In this document: positions 52,927 through 62,369 of the stretch, piece after piece | How the letters are laid out: each line of letters opens with the position of its first letter | Numbering within the stretch: position 1 is the first letter of the stretch | Assembly (NCBI RefSeq): GCF_002088235.1 | Contig: NZ_AQQV01000003.1 | Coordinates: 186,001-250,000, forward strand | Reading direction: 5' to 3' | Length of the DNA stretch: 64,000 nucleotides | DNA from: Oceanococcus atlanticus | Lineage (GTDB): Bacteria > Pseudomonadota > Gammaproteobacteria > Nevskiales > Oceanococcaceae | Program-made: the position numbers and the translations under genes | Notes under the pieces: generated by a model | Databases searched by the model: none | What the model saw: only the letters and a program-made list of their open reading frames with translations | What the model was told of the DNA's origin: nothing

Positions 52927-54026
52927 CGGTTGCGTGCGTTCGCGGTGGCGAGACTGTTTTCAGGAAAGGCTTCAAGCCGGGACGCCAGTGTACCGCTATT
53001 CACGATCTCCGCCCATTCATCGGCCATGCGCCGGCACTCCGCGGTGGCGACGCGCCAGTCGGCCAAAAGGCTGTCGAGATCGGAATAGCGATTGAAGTCT
53101 TTTCTGTCGGGGATTTTCTTGTTGGGCAGCCGGGCAAGCAGCTGCTCTGAAGGTGCGATCATCAGCACCCGGTCCAGGTGATGCGCATGCGGTTTGCGCC
53201 ACGGCAGGAATTTGTCCAGCCAGCCGGGCACGATGCGGGTGGAGAAATGCGGGAACAACACCAAGCCATCGTCCAGCCGGTAATCAAGGTCCATGTGGTA
53301 ATCGATCAGTCCGCCATCGCGGTACATCCCCGGTGGCGCGCCTGGGATGTCCGGCTCGCCTTGCATCAGCAGTGGAATCGAGGCACTGGCACGTAGGGCA
53401 GGCTTGAGGTTGTCCGCAGTCAAGGCCACTTCGTGGCTGACGAAGGCATCTCGAAAAGGCAGAAACGGGGCATGGCCATCCGGATGGCGGAACACGGTGC
53501 GCTCCATGTGCTGGGCCAAACGTGCGCGTGAGCGCAAATTGCTCACCGCAATCGCGGCCAGTCCGGCTTTAAGCTGCCGTGGCGTTTCATGGGCCGCTTT
53601 GCCAAGGCAGCGGACCGCAATGATGTTGGGGCGCAGATAGCGATGCTTGAGCAGCTGCTCGATATGCTCATCCGGCAGCAAGGTGTCGAGCAGGTTGTTA
53701 CACACGCTGCTGATCTCGGCGGCGTCCGGTTTGTCGCTGTACCGCTGTTGCAGATAGGCCTGCTCAAAACGGTCGAATGCAGCGACCGGATCGTCCTGGG
53801 CTGCGGCGGCGAAGCGCCAGCTCGAAATTGACGAGCCGACCGTGAACAGCGGGCGCTTGCGTGCGGCGAAAAACTCACCAAAAAAGTAACGATCCAAGCC
53901 CGCCAGGGCGAGCCACTTGGGGCCACCTGCGGCCCCAGCCATAACCACAAATTGCTCGGGGTTGAGACCGTCTTGCTCAATCAGGCGGCGTGCTGTGGCG
54001 CCGGCACGGATTACCAGGGCGCTCAT
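52923..54026 (-). CDS. patatin-like phospholipase family protein
   Basis: A 367-residue protein of the patatin fold. Nucleophile loop is VGSSISSWRFAA (about 62-73, G-S-S-x-S instead of the usual G-x-S-x-G), and MYRDGGLIDYH (about 227-237) carries the Asp of the Ser-Asp dyad. AGAAGGPKWLAL near 32 fits the oxyanion loop. The family hydrolyses acyl chains of lipids. It overlaps both neighbours by four bases, in a tetR-patatin-ATPase operon. Confidence 0.8.
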   Translation of the reverse strand: MSALVIRAGATARRLIEQDGLNPEQFVVMAGAAGGPKWLALAGLDRYFFGEFFAARKRPLFTVGSSISSWRFAAAAQDDPVAAFDRFEQAYLQQRYSDKPDAAEISSVCNNLLDTLLPDEHIEQLLKHRYLRPNIIAVRCLGKAAHETPRQLKAGLAAIAVSNLRSRARLAQHMERTVFRHPDGHAPFLPFRDAFVSHEVALTADNLKPALRASASIPLLMQGEPDIPGAPPGMYRDGGLIDYHMDLDYRLDDGLVLFPHFSTRIVPGWLDKFLPWRKPHAHHLDRVLMIAPSEQLLARLPNKKIPDRKDFNRYSDLDSLLADWRVATAECRRMADEWAEIVNSGTLASRLEAFPENSLATANARNR

Positions 54027-54643
54027 GACTGTTCTACCGGGATGTTGTCGAGCAAAGTGGAAAAAGCTTTGAGCACACGTTTCCAGTCATCCGGACTTTC
54101 CAGGCGCAGAGAGGCGAAGCGCTGATGGTGCTGATAAGCCATGCCAAGGTGAATCATCCCGGCGCTTAGCACTGAGAGCATGGGTTTGAGCTGGCTGTGC
54201 ACGGGTTTGTCGTTGTGCGAAAGCGATTCGCTGATCTGATTTGCGAATTGCCCAAGTGCATCCTCCATCACCCGCGTGAGTGTCGGGTTGCCGGACATTT
54301 CCCAGGCCAGAATTGCCATGGTTTCCGGTCGTTTGCCCAGAGCTGCAGCGAAATTGAACATGACCCGCTTGATCCGTTCACGCAGCGCCATCTGAAAAAA
54401 TTCGTCATCTGGCAGATCAATGATTTCAGCTCGCGTAGGCCAGAAATCTTCACTGGTCACAAAGGCATTGATGAGACCTTCAAGGTCACCGAAGTAGCGA
54501 TAGATCAGTACCTTCGCCACGCCGGTTTCGTTCGCGATGCGATTGATGCCGAGCGCCGAAAACCCTTCTTCGACCAGCAGCCTCTCGACGGTTCGAAGTA
54601 TCCGGCGCTTGGTATGTTCTTTGTTTTTCTTGGTGCTCTCCAT
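54023..54643 (-). CDS. TetR family transcriptional regulator
   Basis: A 206-residue repressor-type protein. The helix-turn-helix is in HTKRRILRTVERLLVEEGFSALGINRIANETGVAKVLIYRYFGDLEGLINAF (about 10-60). The ligand domain is typical length. Upstream are TACCG-type half-sites pairing with one beside the enoyl-CoA hydratase gene, so it likely controls both its own operon and that gene, perhaps with an acyl-CoA ligand. Confidence 0.9.
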   Translation of the reverse strand: MESTKKNKEHTKRRILRTVERLLVEEGFSALGINRIANETGVAKVLIYRYFGDLEGLINAFVTSEDFWPTRAEIIDLPDDEFFQMALRERIKRVMFNFAAALGKRPETMAILAWEMSGNPTLTRVMEDALGQFANQISESLSHNDKPVHSQLKPMLSVLSAGMIHLGMAYQHHQRFASLRLESPDDWKRVLKAFSTLLDNIPVEQS

Positions 54644-54651
54644 GGGCGCAT

Positions 54652-54735
54652 GTTACCGCTGGTTACCAAGCGTTAACAACGGTCCGGTGTGCGGCTTTTC
54701 AGTTATGATCAGGCATCAAGATACCGAGCGGTAAC
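54652..54735. promoter_or_regulatory. GTTACCGCT/AGCGGTAAC operator pair
   Basis: GTTACCGCT (54652-54660) and AGCGGTAAC (54727-54735) are exact complements placed near the tetR start and near the hydratase start. TACCGAGCGGTA (54722-54733) is itself a perfect palindrome, and GTTACC recurs at ten-base steps (54652, 54662, with GTTAAC at 54672). The motif resembles known acyl-CoA-responsive TetR sites. Confidence 0.6.
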
Positions 54736-54772
54736 TTAAACCTCTATCCCCACCTTCAGCTGATTGATATCC

Positions 54773-55567
54773 ATGAGCTACAACACACTTCTTGTTGAAA
54801 ACGCCGACGGCGTAACCACCATCACCTTGAACCGGCCCGAAAGTCTGAATGCGCTGTCATTTGAGCTGCTGCGTGAATTGCGCGATGCCCTTGTGGCCGC
54901 GGGCAAAGATGCTGAATGCCGCTGTGTGGTCCTGACCGGGGCAGGCCGTGGCTTCACATCAGGGGCGGACTTGAAAGACACGATGATGGAGCTCAAACCG
55001 GGTGAGCGGCCCGATCTGGGCCAGCCTTTGCACACCACCTATCACCCGGTGTTGCGTGAAATTCGTCACCTGGAAAAGCCGGTGATCGCGGCGATTAATG
55101 GTGTTGCCGCTGGCGCCGGACTGAACATCGCCCTGGCTTGTGATGTCGTGGTGGCGGCCAAGTCGGCCAAGTTGATTCAGGCCTTCGTGCGTATCGGGCT
55201 GATCCCCGATGCCGGTGGCACCTGGAGCGTGCCGCGCCTGATCGGACGTGCCCGGGCCACCCGCTGGCTGATGAGTGGCGACGCGCTTGACGCGGATACG
55301 GCATTTGATTGGGGTTTGATTACGGACGTGTTCGCTGACGACGAATTGCAGGCTAAAACACAGGCTTTGGCTGCGCGAATGGCAGCTCAGCCTACGCGTG
55401 CTCTGGCTGCGATCAAGCAGCTGATGGACAGCACATTGGACCTTGATCTTGAAGGGCAGATTGCACGTGAGGCACGCCTGCAAAGCCAAATCGGCTTTAC
55501 CGATGATGCGATGGAAGGCATCAGTGCGTTTGTGCAAAAGCGTGAGGCGCGGTTCAAAGGAAAGTAA
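54773..55567 (+). CDS. enoyl-CoA hydratase/isomerase family protein
   Basis: A 264-residue crotonase-fold enzyme. Start TTITLNRPESLNALSFELL, oxyanion loop GAGRGFTSGADLKD (about 62-75), the second loop NGVAAGAGLNIALACDVVVAA (about 111-131). The position of the second catalytic Glu reads DAGGTWSVPRLIG, where Asp-Ala replaces the Glu-rich stretch, as in PaaG/2-(1,2-epoxy)-type isomerases. ATG 54773; divergent from a TetR regulator. Confidence 0.9.
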   Translation: MSYNTLLVENADGVTTITLNRPESLNALSFELLRELRDALVAAGKDAECRCVVLTGAGRGFTSGADLKDTMMELKPGERPDLGQPLHTTYHPVLREIRHLEKPVIAAINGVAAGAGLNIALACDVVVAAKSAKLIQAFVRIGLIPDAGGTWSVPRLIGRARATRWLMSGDALDADTAFDWGLITDVFADDELQAKTQALAARMAAQPTRALAAIKQLMDSTLDLDLEGQIAREARLQSQIGFTDDAMEGISAFVQKREARFKGK

Positions 55568-55591
55568 GCCCTGACAGCCGCTGGTGGCGTC

Positions 55592-56101
55592 TCAGTCAGG
55601 CGCCTCCAGCGTGCGCTGCCAGTACCCTACGTCCAGCCATTGACCGAATTTGAGACCCACCGACGGAAAGTGGGCGACTTTGTGAAAGCCTAAGCGTTCA
55701 TGCAGGGCCACGCTGGCCGCGTTGGGCAGCGTAATGCCTGCGATCACCGCATGAATGCCGTCGCGCTGCAGTTGCTCAATCAAGTGCTGATAGAGCAGGG
55801 TGCCGATGCCTTGGCCGGCGATTTTGCGGTCCAGATAAATCGCGCTTTCCACGGAATAGCGGTAGGCCGATCGGCTGCGCCATTGATCGGCGTAAGCGTA
55901 GCCCAGGACCTGGCCTTCTGCTTCGCTGACCAGCCACGGCAAGCCCTGTGCGCCCACTGCCTCAATGCGTTGAGCAAGTTGCTCAGCCTGGATCGGAACT
56001 TCTTCGAACGTGATGACCGTGTCGCGAATAAACGGGTTATAGATGTCCGCGATGGCGGCGGCATCAGCCGCGGTGGCGGGACGTATAAGCGGGCGGCGCA
56101 T
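55592..56101 (-). CDS. GNAT acetyltransferase (phosphinothricin-acetyltransferase type)
   Basis: A 169-residue GNAT. RPATAADAAAIADIYNPFIRDTVITFEE is the family start, then YADQWRSRSAYRYSVESAIYLDRKIAGQGIG (acetyl-CoA loop AGQGIG about 103-108), then VALHERLGFHKVAHFPSVGLKFGQW. This fits MddA/Pat-type enzymes acetylating small amines. The frame stays open for 74 more codons upstream (to 56323) with a CSHC motif; the shorter ATG 56101 gives the usual length and is preferred. Confidence 0.85.
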   Translation of the reverse strand: MRRPLIRPATAADAAAIADIYNPFIRDTVITFEEVPIQAEQLAQRIEAVGAQGLPWLVSEAEGQVLGYAYADQWRSRSAYRYSVESAIYLDRKIAGQGIGTLLYQHLIEQLQRDGIHAVIAGITLPNAASVALHERLGFHKVAHFPSVGLKFGQWLDVGYWQRTLEAPD

Positions 56102-56350
56102 GAGCTGGATGTCCGGGCGCGCAGTGTCTGCGCAAAGCGTCAGGATGACACACCCGACCGGCATCGGCGTGGGTTCGTTTAAGGCCTGCATCCGGGTTTT
56201 GGAGGCCTTGGCCTGTGCGGCAAGGTTTGGCGGTGTGCGATCGCAGTGGCTGCAACGGGAAACTTTTTGTGCGTTCACCCGGTCTAGCAAATAGGGAACC
56301 TGCTGGGCCCGCAATTCGTCCATACATGCAGTAAAAACACGGGGTCCAAC

Positions 56351-56848
56351 GTGAAAAATTCAATTCGAATATCAATGCTCATGGTGCTGGCAACGGTGCT
56401 GGCAGCTTGTGCGACAGCAACGCCTTATCAATCCATGCAGCGTGGGGAGGGCTACAGCGACCAAAAGCTGGAAAGCAACCGCTACCGCATTCGTTTTGCC
56501 GGCAACCGGCTGACCGACAAAGACACGGTCCAAAACTATTTGCTGTTTCGTGCGGCGGAAATCACGCTCGACAATAGCCACGACTATTTCGTAACGGTGA
56601 GCCTGGAGACCGATTCAGAAACCACGCAGCAACAAAGTTTCAGCTTTGGTACCGGTTTTGGACATTGGTACTGGCATCCATTCGGCGGGGTTGGGGTCAC
56701 CACCACGACCGCCTCGACGGAATACGTGGCCGAAGCTCATATCATGACGTTCAAAGGCGAAAAGCCGGCCGAGAACCTCAACGCCTTTGATGCGCGTGAG
56801 GTGATCCGAAACTTGCAGACTCAGATCGTGCGGCCTGAGAAGAAGTGA
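56351..56848 (+). CDS. small outer-envelope lipoprotein (CC0125/CC1285 type)
   Basis: A 165-residue lipoprotein beginning at GTG 56351 after GGGG. The lipobox LAAC has Cys at 20. The mature part (ATPYQSMQRGEGYSDQKLESNRYRIRFAGNRLT...) fits the CC0125/CC1285 group of small alphaproteobacterial and gammaproteobacterial lipoproteins. The second half has a Phe/Trp-rich stretch SFGTGFGHWYWHPFGG. Function is unknown. It lies just before a tRNA gene on the other strand. Confidence 0.7.
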   Translation: MKNSIRISMLMVLATVLAACATATPYQSMQRGEGYSDQKLESNRYRIRFAGNRLTDKDTVQNYLLFRAAEITLDNSHDYFVTVSLETDSETTQQQSFSFGTGFGHWYWHPFGGVGVTTTTASTEYVAEAHIMTFKGEKPAENLNAFDAREVIRNLQTQIVRPEKK

Positions 56849-56894
56849 TGCAGGTCCAATACACGCTGACTGCGCTGCATTGACGGGAATTCGA

Positions 56895-56971
56895 TGGCGC
56901 GCCCTGCAGGATTCGAACCTGCGACCGTCGGCTTAGAAGGCCGATGCTCTATCCAGCTGAGCTAAGGGCGC
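56895..56971 (-). tRNA. tRNA-Arg (anticodon UCU)
   Basis: A 77-base tRNA read on the minus strand. The acceptor stem GCGCCCT pairs with AGGGCGC, the anticodon stem TCGGC/GCCGA holds loop CTTCTAA with anticodon TCT, the T-loop GGTTCGAATCC is complete, and CCA is encoded. No integrase or repeated tRNA end is beside it. Confidence 0.97.
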
Positions 56972-57029
56972 GTAAAGAGCCGCTATTGTAGAGGAGCGGC
57001 GGTGTGGAGTCCCGCTGATGTTGATCGGG

Positions 57030-58484
57030 TCAACGGATTTGCAGGGCCTTGCTCTTGACGCGCCCGAACTTCAGCGTGGCCGCATCGCGCAGATAGTCGT
57101 TGAGTACCGCCCAGGGCGCTTTGTTGCCCTGGCGCGGCAGGCGGTCCGCGCCACGCCGCACGTAGCCCGAGCTCAGGCTGCCCATGATGGTGTCGTCGGT
57201 GCGCTGTGCGCCATTGGCCTGAGGTGTGACGGTGCTGGCCTTGCGCTTGTCCATCAGCGCGATCAGGCGACAGTAGTGCTCGCAAACGATATCGGCTTTG
57301 AGAGTCCACGAGGCGTTGGTGTAGCCGAAAATGACCAGCATATTGGGGATGCCTTCGATCATCATGCCTTTGTAAGCCATGCGCTCGCTGATTTCGACCG
57401 GCTCGCCGTCGATGCTCATTGCGGCGCCGCCGAACAGCTGCAGGTCAAGACCGGTTGCACTCACGACCACGTCGGCGTCGAGATGATCACCGCTGTCCAG
57501 GGTGATGCCTTTGGCGTCGAATGATTTGATCGTGTCGGTCACAATCTGAGCCTGACCACGGCGCAATACCCGGAACAGATCACCGTCCGGCACCACGCAC
57601 AGACGCTCGTCCCAGGGGTTGTAGGCGGGGCTGAAGTGCTTCAGATCGACCTTGTCGCCGAGCTGACGTTTGGTCAGGCGGCGTAGTAGGCGCTTGACCA
57701 CGCGTGGACGTTCGCGCGAGGCCACATACAAGGCGCGCTGCATGCCGATGTTGCGCGCTCTGGTGGCCGTGTAGACCGAGCGCGCCGGCAAAAAGCGCGA
57801 CAATTTCGACCACAGCGGATCAATCGCAGGCACCGAGACCACGTAGGTTGGTGAACGCTGCAGCATGGTGACCTTGGCGCCAAGTCGAGCCAGTGACGGC
57901 ACCAGGGTGATGGCGGTGGCGCCGCTGCCGATCACCACAACCTTCTTGCCCGCGCAATCGAGATCTTCCGGCCAGTGCTGTGGATGCACCAGGCGTCCCT
58001 TGTAGCGTTTAAGGCCCGGGTAGTCGGGCGTGTAGCCGGCATCGTAGTTGTAGTAGCCGGTTGCGGTAATGATATGCCGCGCGGTCCACTGCTCGACCTC
58101 GTCACTGCCTTCGCGATGGGTCGTGATCGTCCACATCGACGCACTGCTGGACCATGCCGCATTCACCACTTTGCGGCCGAAGCGGATCTTCGGGATCACG
58201 TCATACTGCTGCGCGGTTTCGCTGACGTAACGCTTGATGGACGGGCCATCGGCCAGGACCTTGGGTTCGCGCCAGGGCCGAAAGTTGTAGCCAAACGTGG
58301 ACATGTCCGAGTCCGAGCGGATGCCGGGGTAGCGGAACAGATCCCAGGTTCCGCCGATGGCGTCGCGACGCTCCAGGATGGCGTAACTCTTGTGCGGCAG
58401 CTTGCGGGTCAGGTGACAGGCCGCACCGATACCGGACAAGCCGGCGCCAAGGATAAGTACATCGAATTGGGGGGACTGTGTCAT
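57030..58484 (-). CDS. flavin-containing monooxygenase, Baeyer-Villiger type
   Basis: A 484-residue FAD/NADPH enzyme. VLILGAGLSGIGAACHL (FAD, about 9-25), GGTWDLFRYPGIRSDSDM, VVVIGSGATAITLVPSL (NADPH, about 176-192) and the fingerprint YKGRLVHPQHWPEDLD (about 156-171), a variant of FxGxxxHxxxW. Such enzymes insert oxygen beside ketones, including steroid-like and alkyl ketones. ATG 58484 gives the family's N terminus. Monocistronic, downstream of a tRNA and convergent-free. Confidence 0.9.
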   Translation of the reverse strand: MTQSPQFDVLILGAGLSGIGAACHLTRKLPHKSYAILERRDAIGGTWDLFRYPGIRSDSDMSTFGYNFRPWREPKVLADGPSIKRYVSETAQQYDVIPKIRFGRKVVNAAWSSSASMWTITTHREGSDEVEQWTARHIITATGYYNYDAGYTPDYPGLKRYKGRLVHPQHWPEDLDCAGKKVVVIGSGATAITLVPSLARLGAKVTMLQRSPTYVVSVPAIDPLWSKLSRFLPARSVYTATRARNIGMQRALYVASRERPRVVKRLLRRLTKRQLGDKVDLKHFSPAYNPWDERLCVVPDGDLFRVLRRGQAQIVTDTIKSFDAKGITLDSGDHLDADVVVSATGLDLQLFGGAAMSIDGEPVEISERMAYKGMMIEGIPNMLVIFGYTNASWTLKADIVCEHYCRLIALMDKRKASTVTPQANGAQRTDDTIMGSLSSGYVRRGADRLPRQGNKAPWAVLNDYLRDAATLKFGRVKSKALQIR

Positions 58485-58544
58485 AAGGTTTTCCGAGCGG
58501 CCGGCCAAACGCCGCATACTAGATGAGATTGCAGGCTGGCGCCC

Positions 58545-61500
58545 TCACAGGCGCTCGATAAGTGGCTTGAGTTCGCGCCAGGCTTGTTCCAGGCGTTTCT
58601 CGGAAACTTTCTGACGGGTTTTCAGGGTCTGAGCGAAGACCGATACGCGGTACTCCTCGATCATCCAGCGATAGCTCACAAGGGCATCGGGAGCACGCTG
58701 CCGGCGTTGCGCACAGCGGCTGAAGGCCTCTTTGGCACGTTGCCAGTGCGGCGTGATCAGCATCTGGCGTGAGCGATCGTCGGCGGGCTGATGGCGCCAG
58801 CGTTCGGCGCGCAGGCACAGGGCCTGCAGATAACGGGACAGGTCAGCAATATCCGGGGTGCGTTCCAGCCAGCCGGGGCTGAGCAACCAGATCAGTTGCT
58901 CGTCGATGTCCTGAGCGGCCGCATCGCCCTTGGCTGGTTTTTCGCAGCTCACCCATTGGGCCCAGTTCTCAGCCACGCGGGTCATGGCCTGCCATTGACG
59001 CTGCAACTGCTCGGCCAGTGCCTGGGTCTGGCTGATGGCTTGCTCGAACTGGGCACGTGACAGGATCTGCTCGTCGAGCTGGGTGTCACGGACCACGCGG
59101 GCGGCCAGCGAGACCAGCACATCGCCATGCCGGTGCGTTGGTGCGAGCAGATCAATAAGGTGCTGTTCGGCGGCTTCGGCCTGCGGCAGGGCTGACAGGC
59201 GTAAGACGATGGTCTGCCGCTGGGGCAAGCTTTTGACGCGCTGTTGCAGGCTTTTGTGCTGGCTCAGCAGCATCAGTCGGAGCAGGCCTTCGCGATGCTG
59301 GCAGCGCGCCTCTTCGGCATCGTCGAACAGCTGCAAAGCCACGCTGTCGGTGTCATCACGCAAACGCGGAAAGGCACGCAGGCCGCCGTCAATATCGATG
59401 CTGTTCGGCAAGGTTTCGGGCAAGGGTTCAGTCCAGCGGGTTAAACCCTGAGCGCTCCAGCGGTCATCGTGATGGGCCTTGAAAGCAGTTTTGGCCTGGC
59501 TGCCCAAGGTCTCGCGCAAGGCTTGCAGGTCTCGTCCTGCGGCCAGCTGGCCACCGTTGTTGTTGCGCAGTCGGATCCGCATGTGCAGACGATCGGGCAG
59601 GGCGATTGCGCGCAGGTCATGCTCGGTCGGACTGGGCTCGCCGCAATGGCGCTGCAGCTGGCGTGCCAGTGCGGTGTAGAAGTCACCTTGTGCAAAAGTC
59701 AGGCTCGCCAGGCATTGCTCGACAGTTTGCGATGCGGGAACAAACTTTCTGCGCTGCGCTTTGGGCAGGCCTTTGATCAACTGCTCGATCTTGTCGCCCA
59801 ACAAACCGGGTACCAACCAGTCAAGGCGTTGTGGGTCGAGCTGGTTGAGCTGGGCCACCGGCACATCCAGATTGACGCCATCATCTTCATTGCCGGGGGC
59901 GAACACGTACTGGATCTTGAGATGGTGTCCGTGCATCGACAAGCGGCTGGGAAAGGCCTCGCTGAGATCGTCTTGCTGTGCATTGCGTAGATCGGCCTCG
60001 CTCATGCGCAAGCGCTGATCCAGAGCATCATCAAGCTGTCTGATCAGATCCTGGCGGTTGACTACCTCGCTGGGTAGACGCGCGTCGTACCAGGCCATGA
60101 TCTCATCGTCGGCACGCACAATGCCCCGCCGGCGCAACTTGTTTTCTTCGGATTGCAGGCGTTTGGCCAGGCTCTGATTGGCCTTGAGGAAAGCGGGCGC
60201 ATCGCGCCGGCCCCACTGGCCCTCGATCAGGGCGTGAAGAATAAACAGCTGGCGCGCATGCGCGCGGTCATGGCTGGCGTAGGCCACCCGACGGTCGGCG
60301 GTGAGTATCAGGCCGAACAGGCTGACCTGCTCACGCGCCATCACTTCACCGCGCTGTTTGTCCCATTGCGGCTCCAGAGCCTGTTTCTGAATCAGGTGAG
60401 CGGCGGCTTTTTCGATCCACTCGGGTTGCACCTGTGCCACGGTTCGGGCGTACACCCGCCGGGTGCTGACAATCTCGGCGGCAGCCATCCAGTTGGGACG
60501 TCGTTTGCCCAGTACGGATTCCGGGTGAATGCGCCAACGCGCACCACGCGGCCCGCGAAAATCACCGTTTTCATCATGCTGGCCAATGTGATCTAACAGG
60601 CCGCACAGCAGTGATTGATGAATACGTGATGGGTCAGCGCTTTGCTGTGTGGCTGCCTGGGGATTGTCCTTGCCGGTGTTGCTGCGGCTGAGGTCATTGC
60701 CGATCTGGCGCACCAGATCTCGCCATTCCTGCATCCGCCGGGTGTGCAGGTAGTGGCTTTTGCACCAGCGCTTGAATTCGGCGTTGCTCATGTCCTTGCG
60801 CGCCTGCTCGGCGCAATGCCACAGGTTGAGCAAGGTCAGAAAATCGGATGATTTGTCGACAAATTCGCGTTGCGCCTGATCTGAACGTTCCCGTTTTTCG
60901 GGGTCACGTTCGCGCGGATCCTGCATCGAAAGGGCGGCGACGATGGGCAGCACGTCGGCCACGCAGTGGTTGCGTTCGGCCTCGAGCAGAATGCGCCCCA
61001 GACGCGGATCGACCGGCAGCCGTGCGATACGTCGCCCGCTGCGGGTCAGTCGGCCATCACTGCGCAGTGCCTGAAGTTGATCGAGCAGTCGGCGGGCATC
61101 ATTCAGGTAGCGCTGGTGCGGTGGATCAATGAACGGAAAGTCGGCTGGGTCACCCAGACCCAGATCGGCCATTTGCAACAGCACCGAGGCCAGGTTGGTG
61201 CGCAGAATTTCTGCCTCGGTATAGCGAGGCCTGGCTTCGAACTCGTCGGCATCGTACAGGCGCACGCAAACCCCGGGGGCGGTGCGTCCGCAGCGTCCTT
61301 TGCGCTGATCGGCGTTGGCTTGGGCGATCGCTTCGATCTGCAGATTCTGGATTTTGCTGCGTGGGTTATAGCGCGAGATGCGGGCCAGACCGGTATCGAT
61401 GACATGACGGATGCCGGGCACTGTCAATGAGGTCTCCGCCACATTGGTGGCCAGCACCACGCGGCGCTGTTTGCCGGGGTGGAATATCTTCTGCTGGCCG

Positions 61501-62327
61501 GCGCTGCCCTGACGCGCGAACAGCGGCAGGATCTGCTTGTCCGGCCATTTGGCAAGACGGGGATGTCGCTCCAGATGGGTCGCGGTGTCGCGGATTTCGC
61601 GCTCGCCCGGCAGAAACACCAAAATATCCCCGCCGTCGCCGCGCCACAGGCTGGACACTTGCTGGGCGATGGCTTCGGTCAGGTCTTCGTCATCCGGTGG
61701 CGCATAGCGCAGCTCGATCGGATGGCTTTTGCCCGGCACCTCGATCACCGGCGCGTTGTCGAAATGGCGGGAAAACTTCTCCGCATCCAGCGTGGCCGAG
61801 GTGATGATGATCTTGAGATCGGGGCGCTGCGCTGCGAGCTGTCTCAGATAGCCGAGCAAAAAATCGATGTTCAGGCTGCGTTCATGCGCTTCGTCGATGA
61901 TGATGGTGTCATAGCGGCTCAAGCGCCGGTCATGGCGCAGTTCGTTGAGCAGCACCCCGTCGGTGAGCAGCTTGACCCGGGTTTGCGCGCTGGTGACATT
62001 CTTGAAACGCACCTGCCAGCCCACGGTCTGGCCGACCTCTTCGCCGATTTCCTCGGCCACGCGTTCAGCCAGGGCCCTGGCGGCCAGACGGCGTGGCTGG
62101 GTGTGCGCAATCTGGCCAGCACAGCCGCGGCCGACTTCCAGGCAGAACTTGGGCAACTGGGTGGATTTGCCCGACCCGGTGGCGCCGCACACGATGATCA
62201 CCTGATGGGCCTTAAGCGCCGCGAGGATCTCCTTGCGTGCCTGACTGACGGGCAGCGCCTCGGGGTAGCTCCAGGTTACCGGAACTGGGTTAGGATCGGG
62301 GTTTGAGGCGGATGACATCTGCTGCAA
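58545..62327 (-). CDS. hrpA: ATP-dependent RNA helicase HrpA
   Basis: A 1260-residue DEAH-box helicase, full length for HrpA. CGATGSGKSTQLPKF (Walker A, about 45-59), DEAHERSLN (Walker B, about 149-157), SATLDAEKFS (motif III), then ATNVAETSLTVPGI and QRKGRCGRTAPG (motifs V and VI). The long C-terminal part (HA2, OB fold and a C-terminal extension) is complete. HrpA resolves stalled ribosomes on mRNA. Divergent from the DUF1145 gene. Confidence 0.96.
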   Translation of the reverse strand: MQQMSSASNPDPNPVPVTWSYPEALPVSQARKEILAALKAHQVIIVCGATGSGKSTQLPKFCLEVGRGCAGQIAHTQPRRLAARALAERVAEEIGEEVGQTVGWQVRFKNVTSAQTRVKLLTDGVLLNELRHDRRLSRYDTIIIDEAHERSLNIDFLLGYLRQLAAQRPDLKIIITSATLDAEKFSRHFDNAPVIEVPGKSHPIELRYAPPDDEDLTEAIAQQVSSLWRGDGGDILVFLPGEREIRDTATHLERHPRLAKWPDKQILPLFARQGSAGQQKIFHPGKQRRVVLATNVAETSLTVPGIRHVIDTGLARISRYNPRSKIQNLQIEAIAQANADQRKGRCGRTAPGVCVRLYDADEFEARPRYTEAEILRTNLASVLLQMADLGLGDPADFPFIDPPHQRYLNDARRLLDQLQALRSDGRLTRSGRRIARLPVDPRLGRILLEAERNHCVADVLPIVAALSMQDPRERDPEKRERSDQAQREFVDKSSDFLTLLNLWHCAEQARKDMSNAEFKRWCKSHYLHTRRMQEWRDLVRQIGNDLSRSNTGKDNPQAATQQSADPSRIHQSLLCGLLDHIGQHDENGDFRGPRGARWRIHPESVLGKRRPNWMAAAEIVSTRRVYARTVAQVQPEWIEKAAAHLIQKQALEPQWDKQRGEVMAREQVSLFGLILTADRRVAYASHDRAHARQLFILHALIEGQWGRRDAPAFLKANQSLAKRLQSEENKLRRRGIVRADDEIMAWYDARLPSEVVNRQDLIRQLDDALDQRLRMSEADLRNAQQDDLSEAFPSRLSMHGHHLKIQYVFAPGNEDDGVNLDVPVAQLNQLDPQRLDWLVPGLLGDKIEQLIKGLPKAQRRKFVPASQTVEQCLASLTFAQGDFYTALARQLQRHCGEPSPTEHDLRAIALPDRLHMRIRLRNNNGGQLAAGRDLQALRETLGSQAKTAFKAHHDDRWSAQGLTRWTEPLPETLPNSIDIDGGLRAFPRLRDDTDSVALQLFDDAEEARCQHREGLLRLMLLSQHKSLQQRVKSLPQRQTIVLRLSALPQAEAAEQHLIDLLAPTHRHGDVLVSLAARVVRDTQLDEQILSRAQFEQAISQTQALAEQLQRQWQAMTRVAENWAQWVSCEKPAKGDAAAQDIDEQLIWLLSPGWLERTPDIADLSRYLQALCLRAERWRHQPADDRSRQMLITPHWQRAKEAFSRCAQRRQRAPDALVSYRWMIEEYRVSVFAQTLKTRQKVSEKRLEQAWRELKPLIERL

Positions 62328-62369
62328 AGTTTGGACAGTTCGTTAATCAATCACAGGGAGACACGCCAC

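Noticed and set aside
56895-56971. tRNA-Arg as an island attachment site
   Set aside because: No integrase beside it and no repeat of the tRNA 3' end was noticed nearby.
61479-62306. 275-codon plus-strand frame inside hrpA
   Set aside because: It overlaps the helicase core motifs on the other strand and has no family features.
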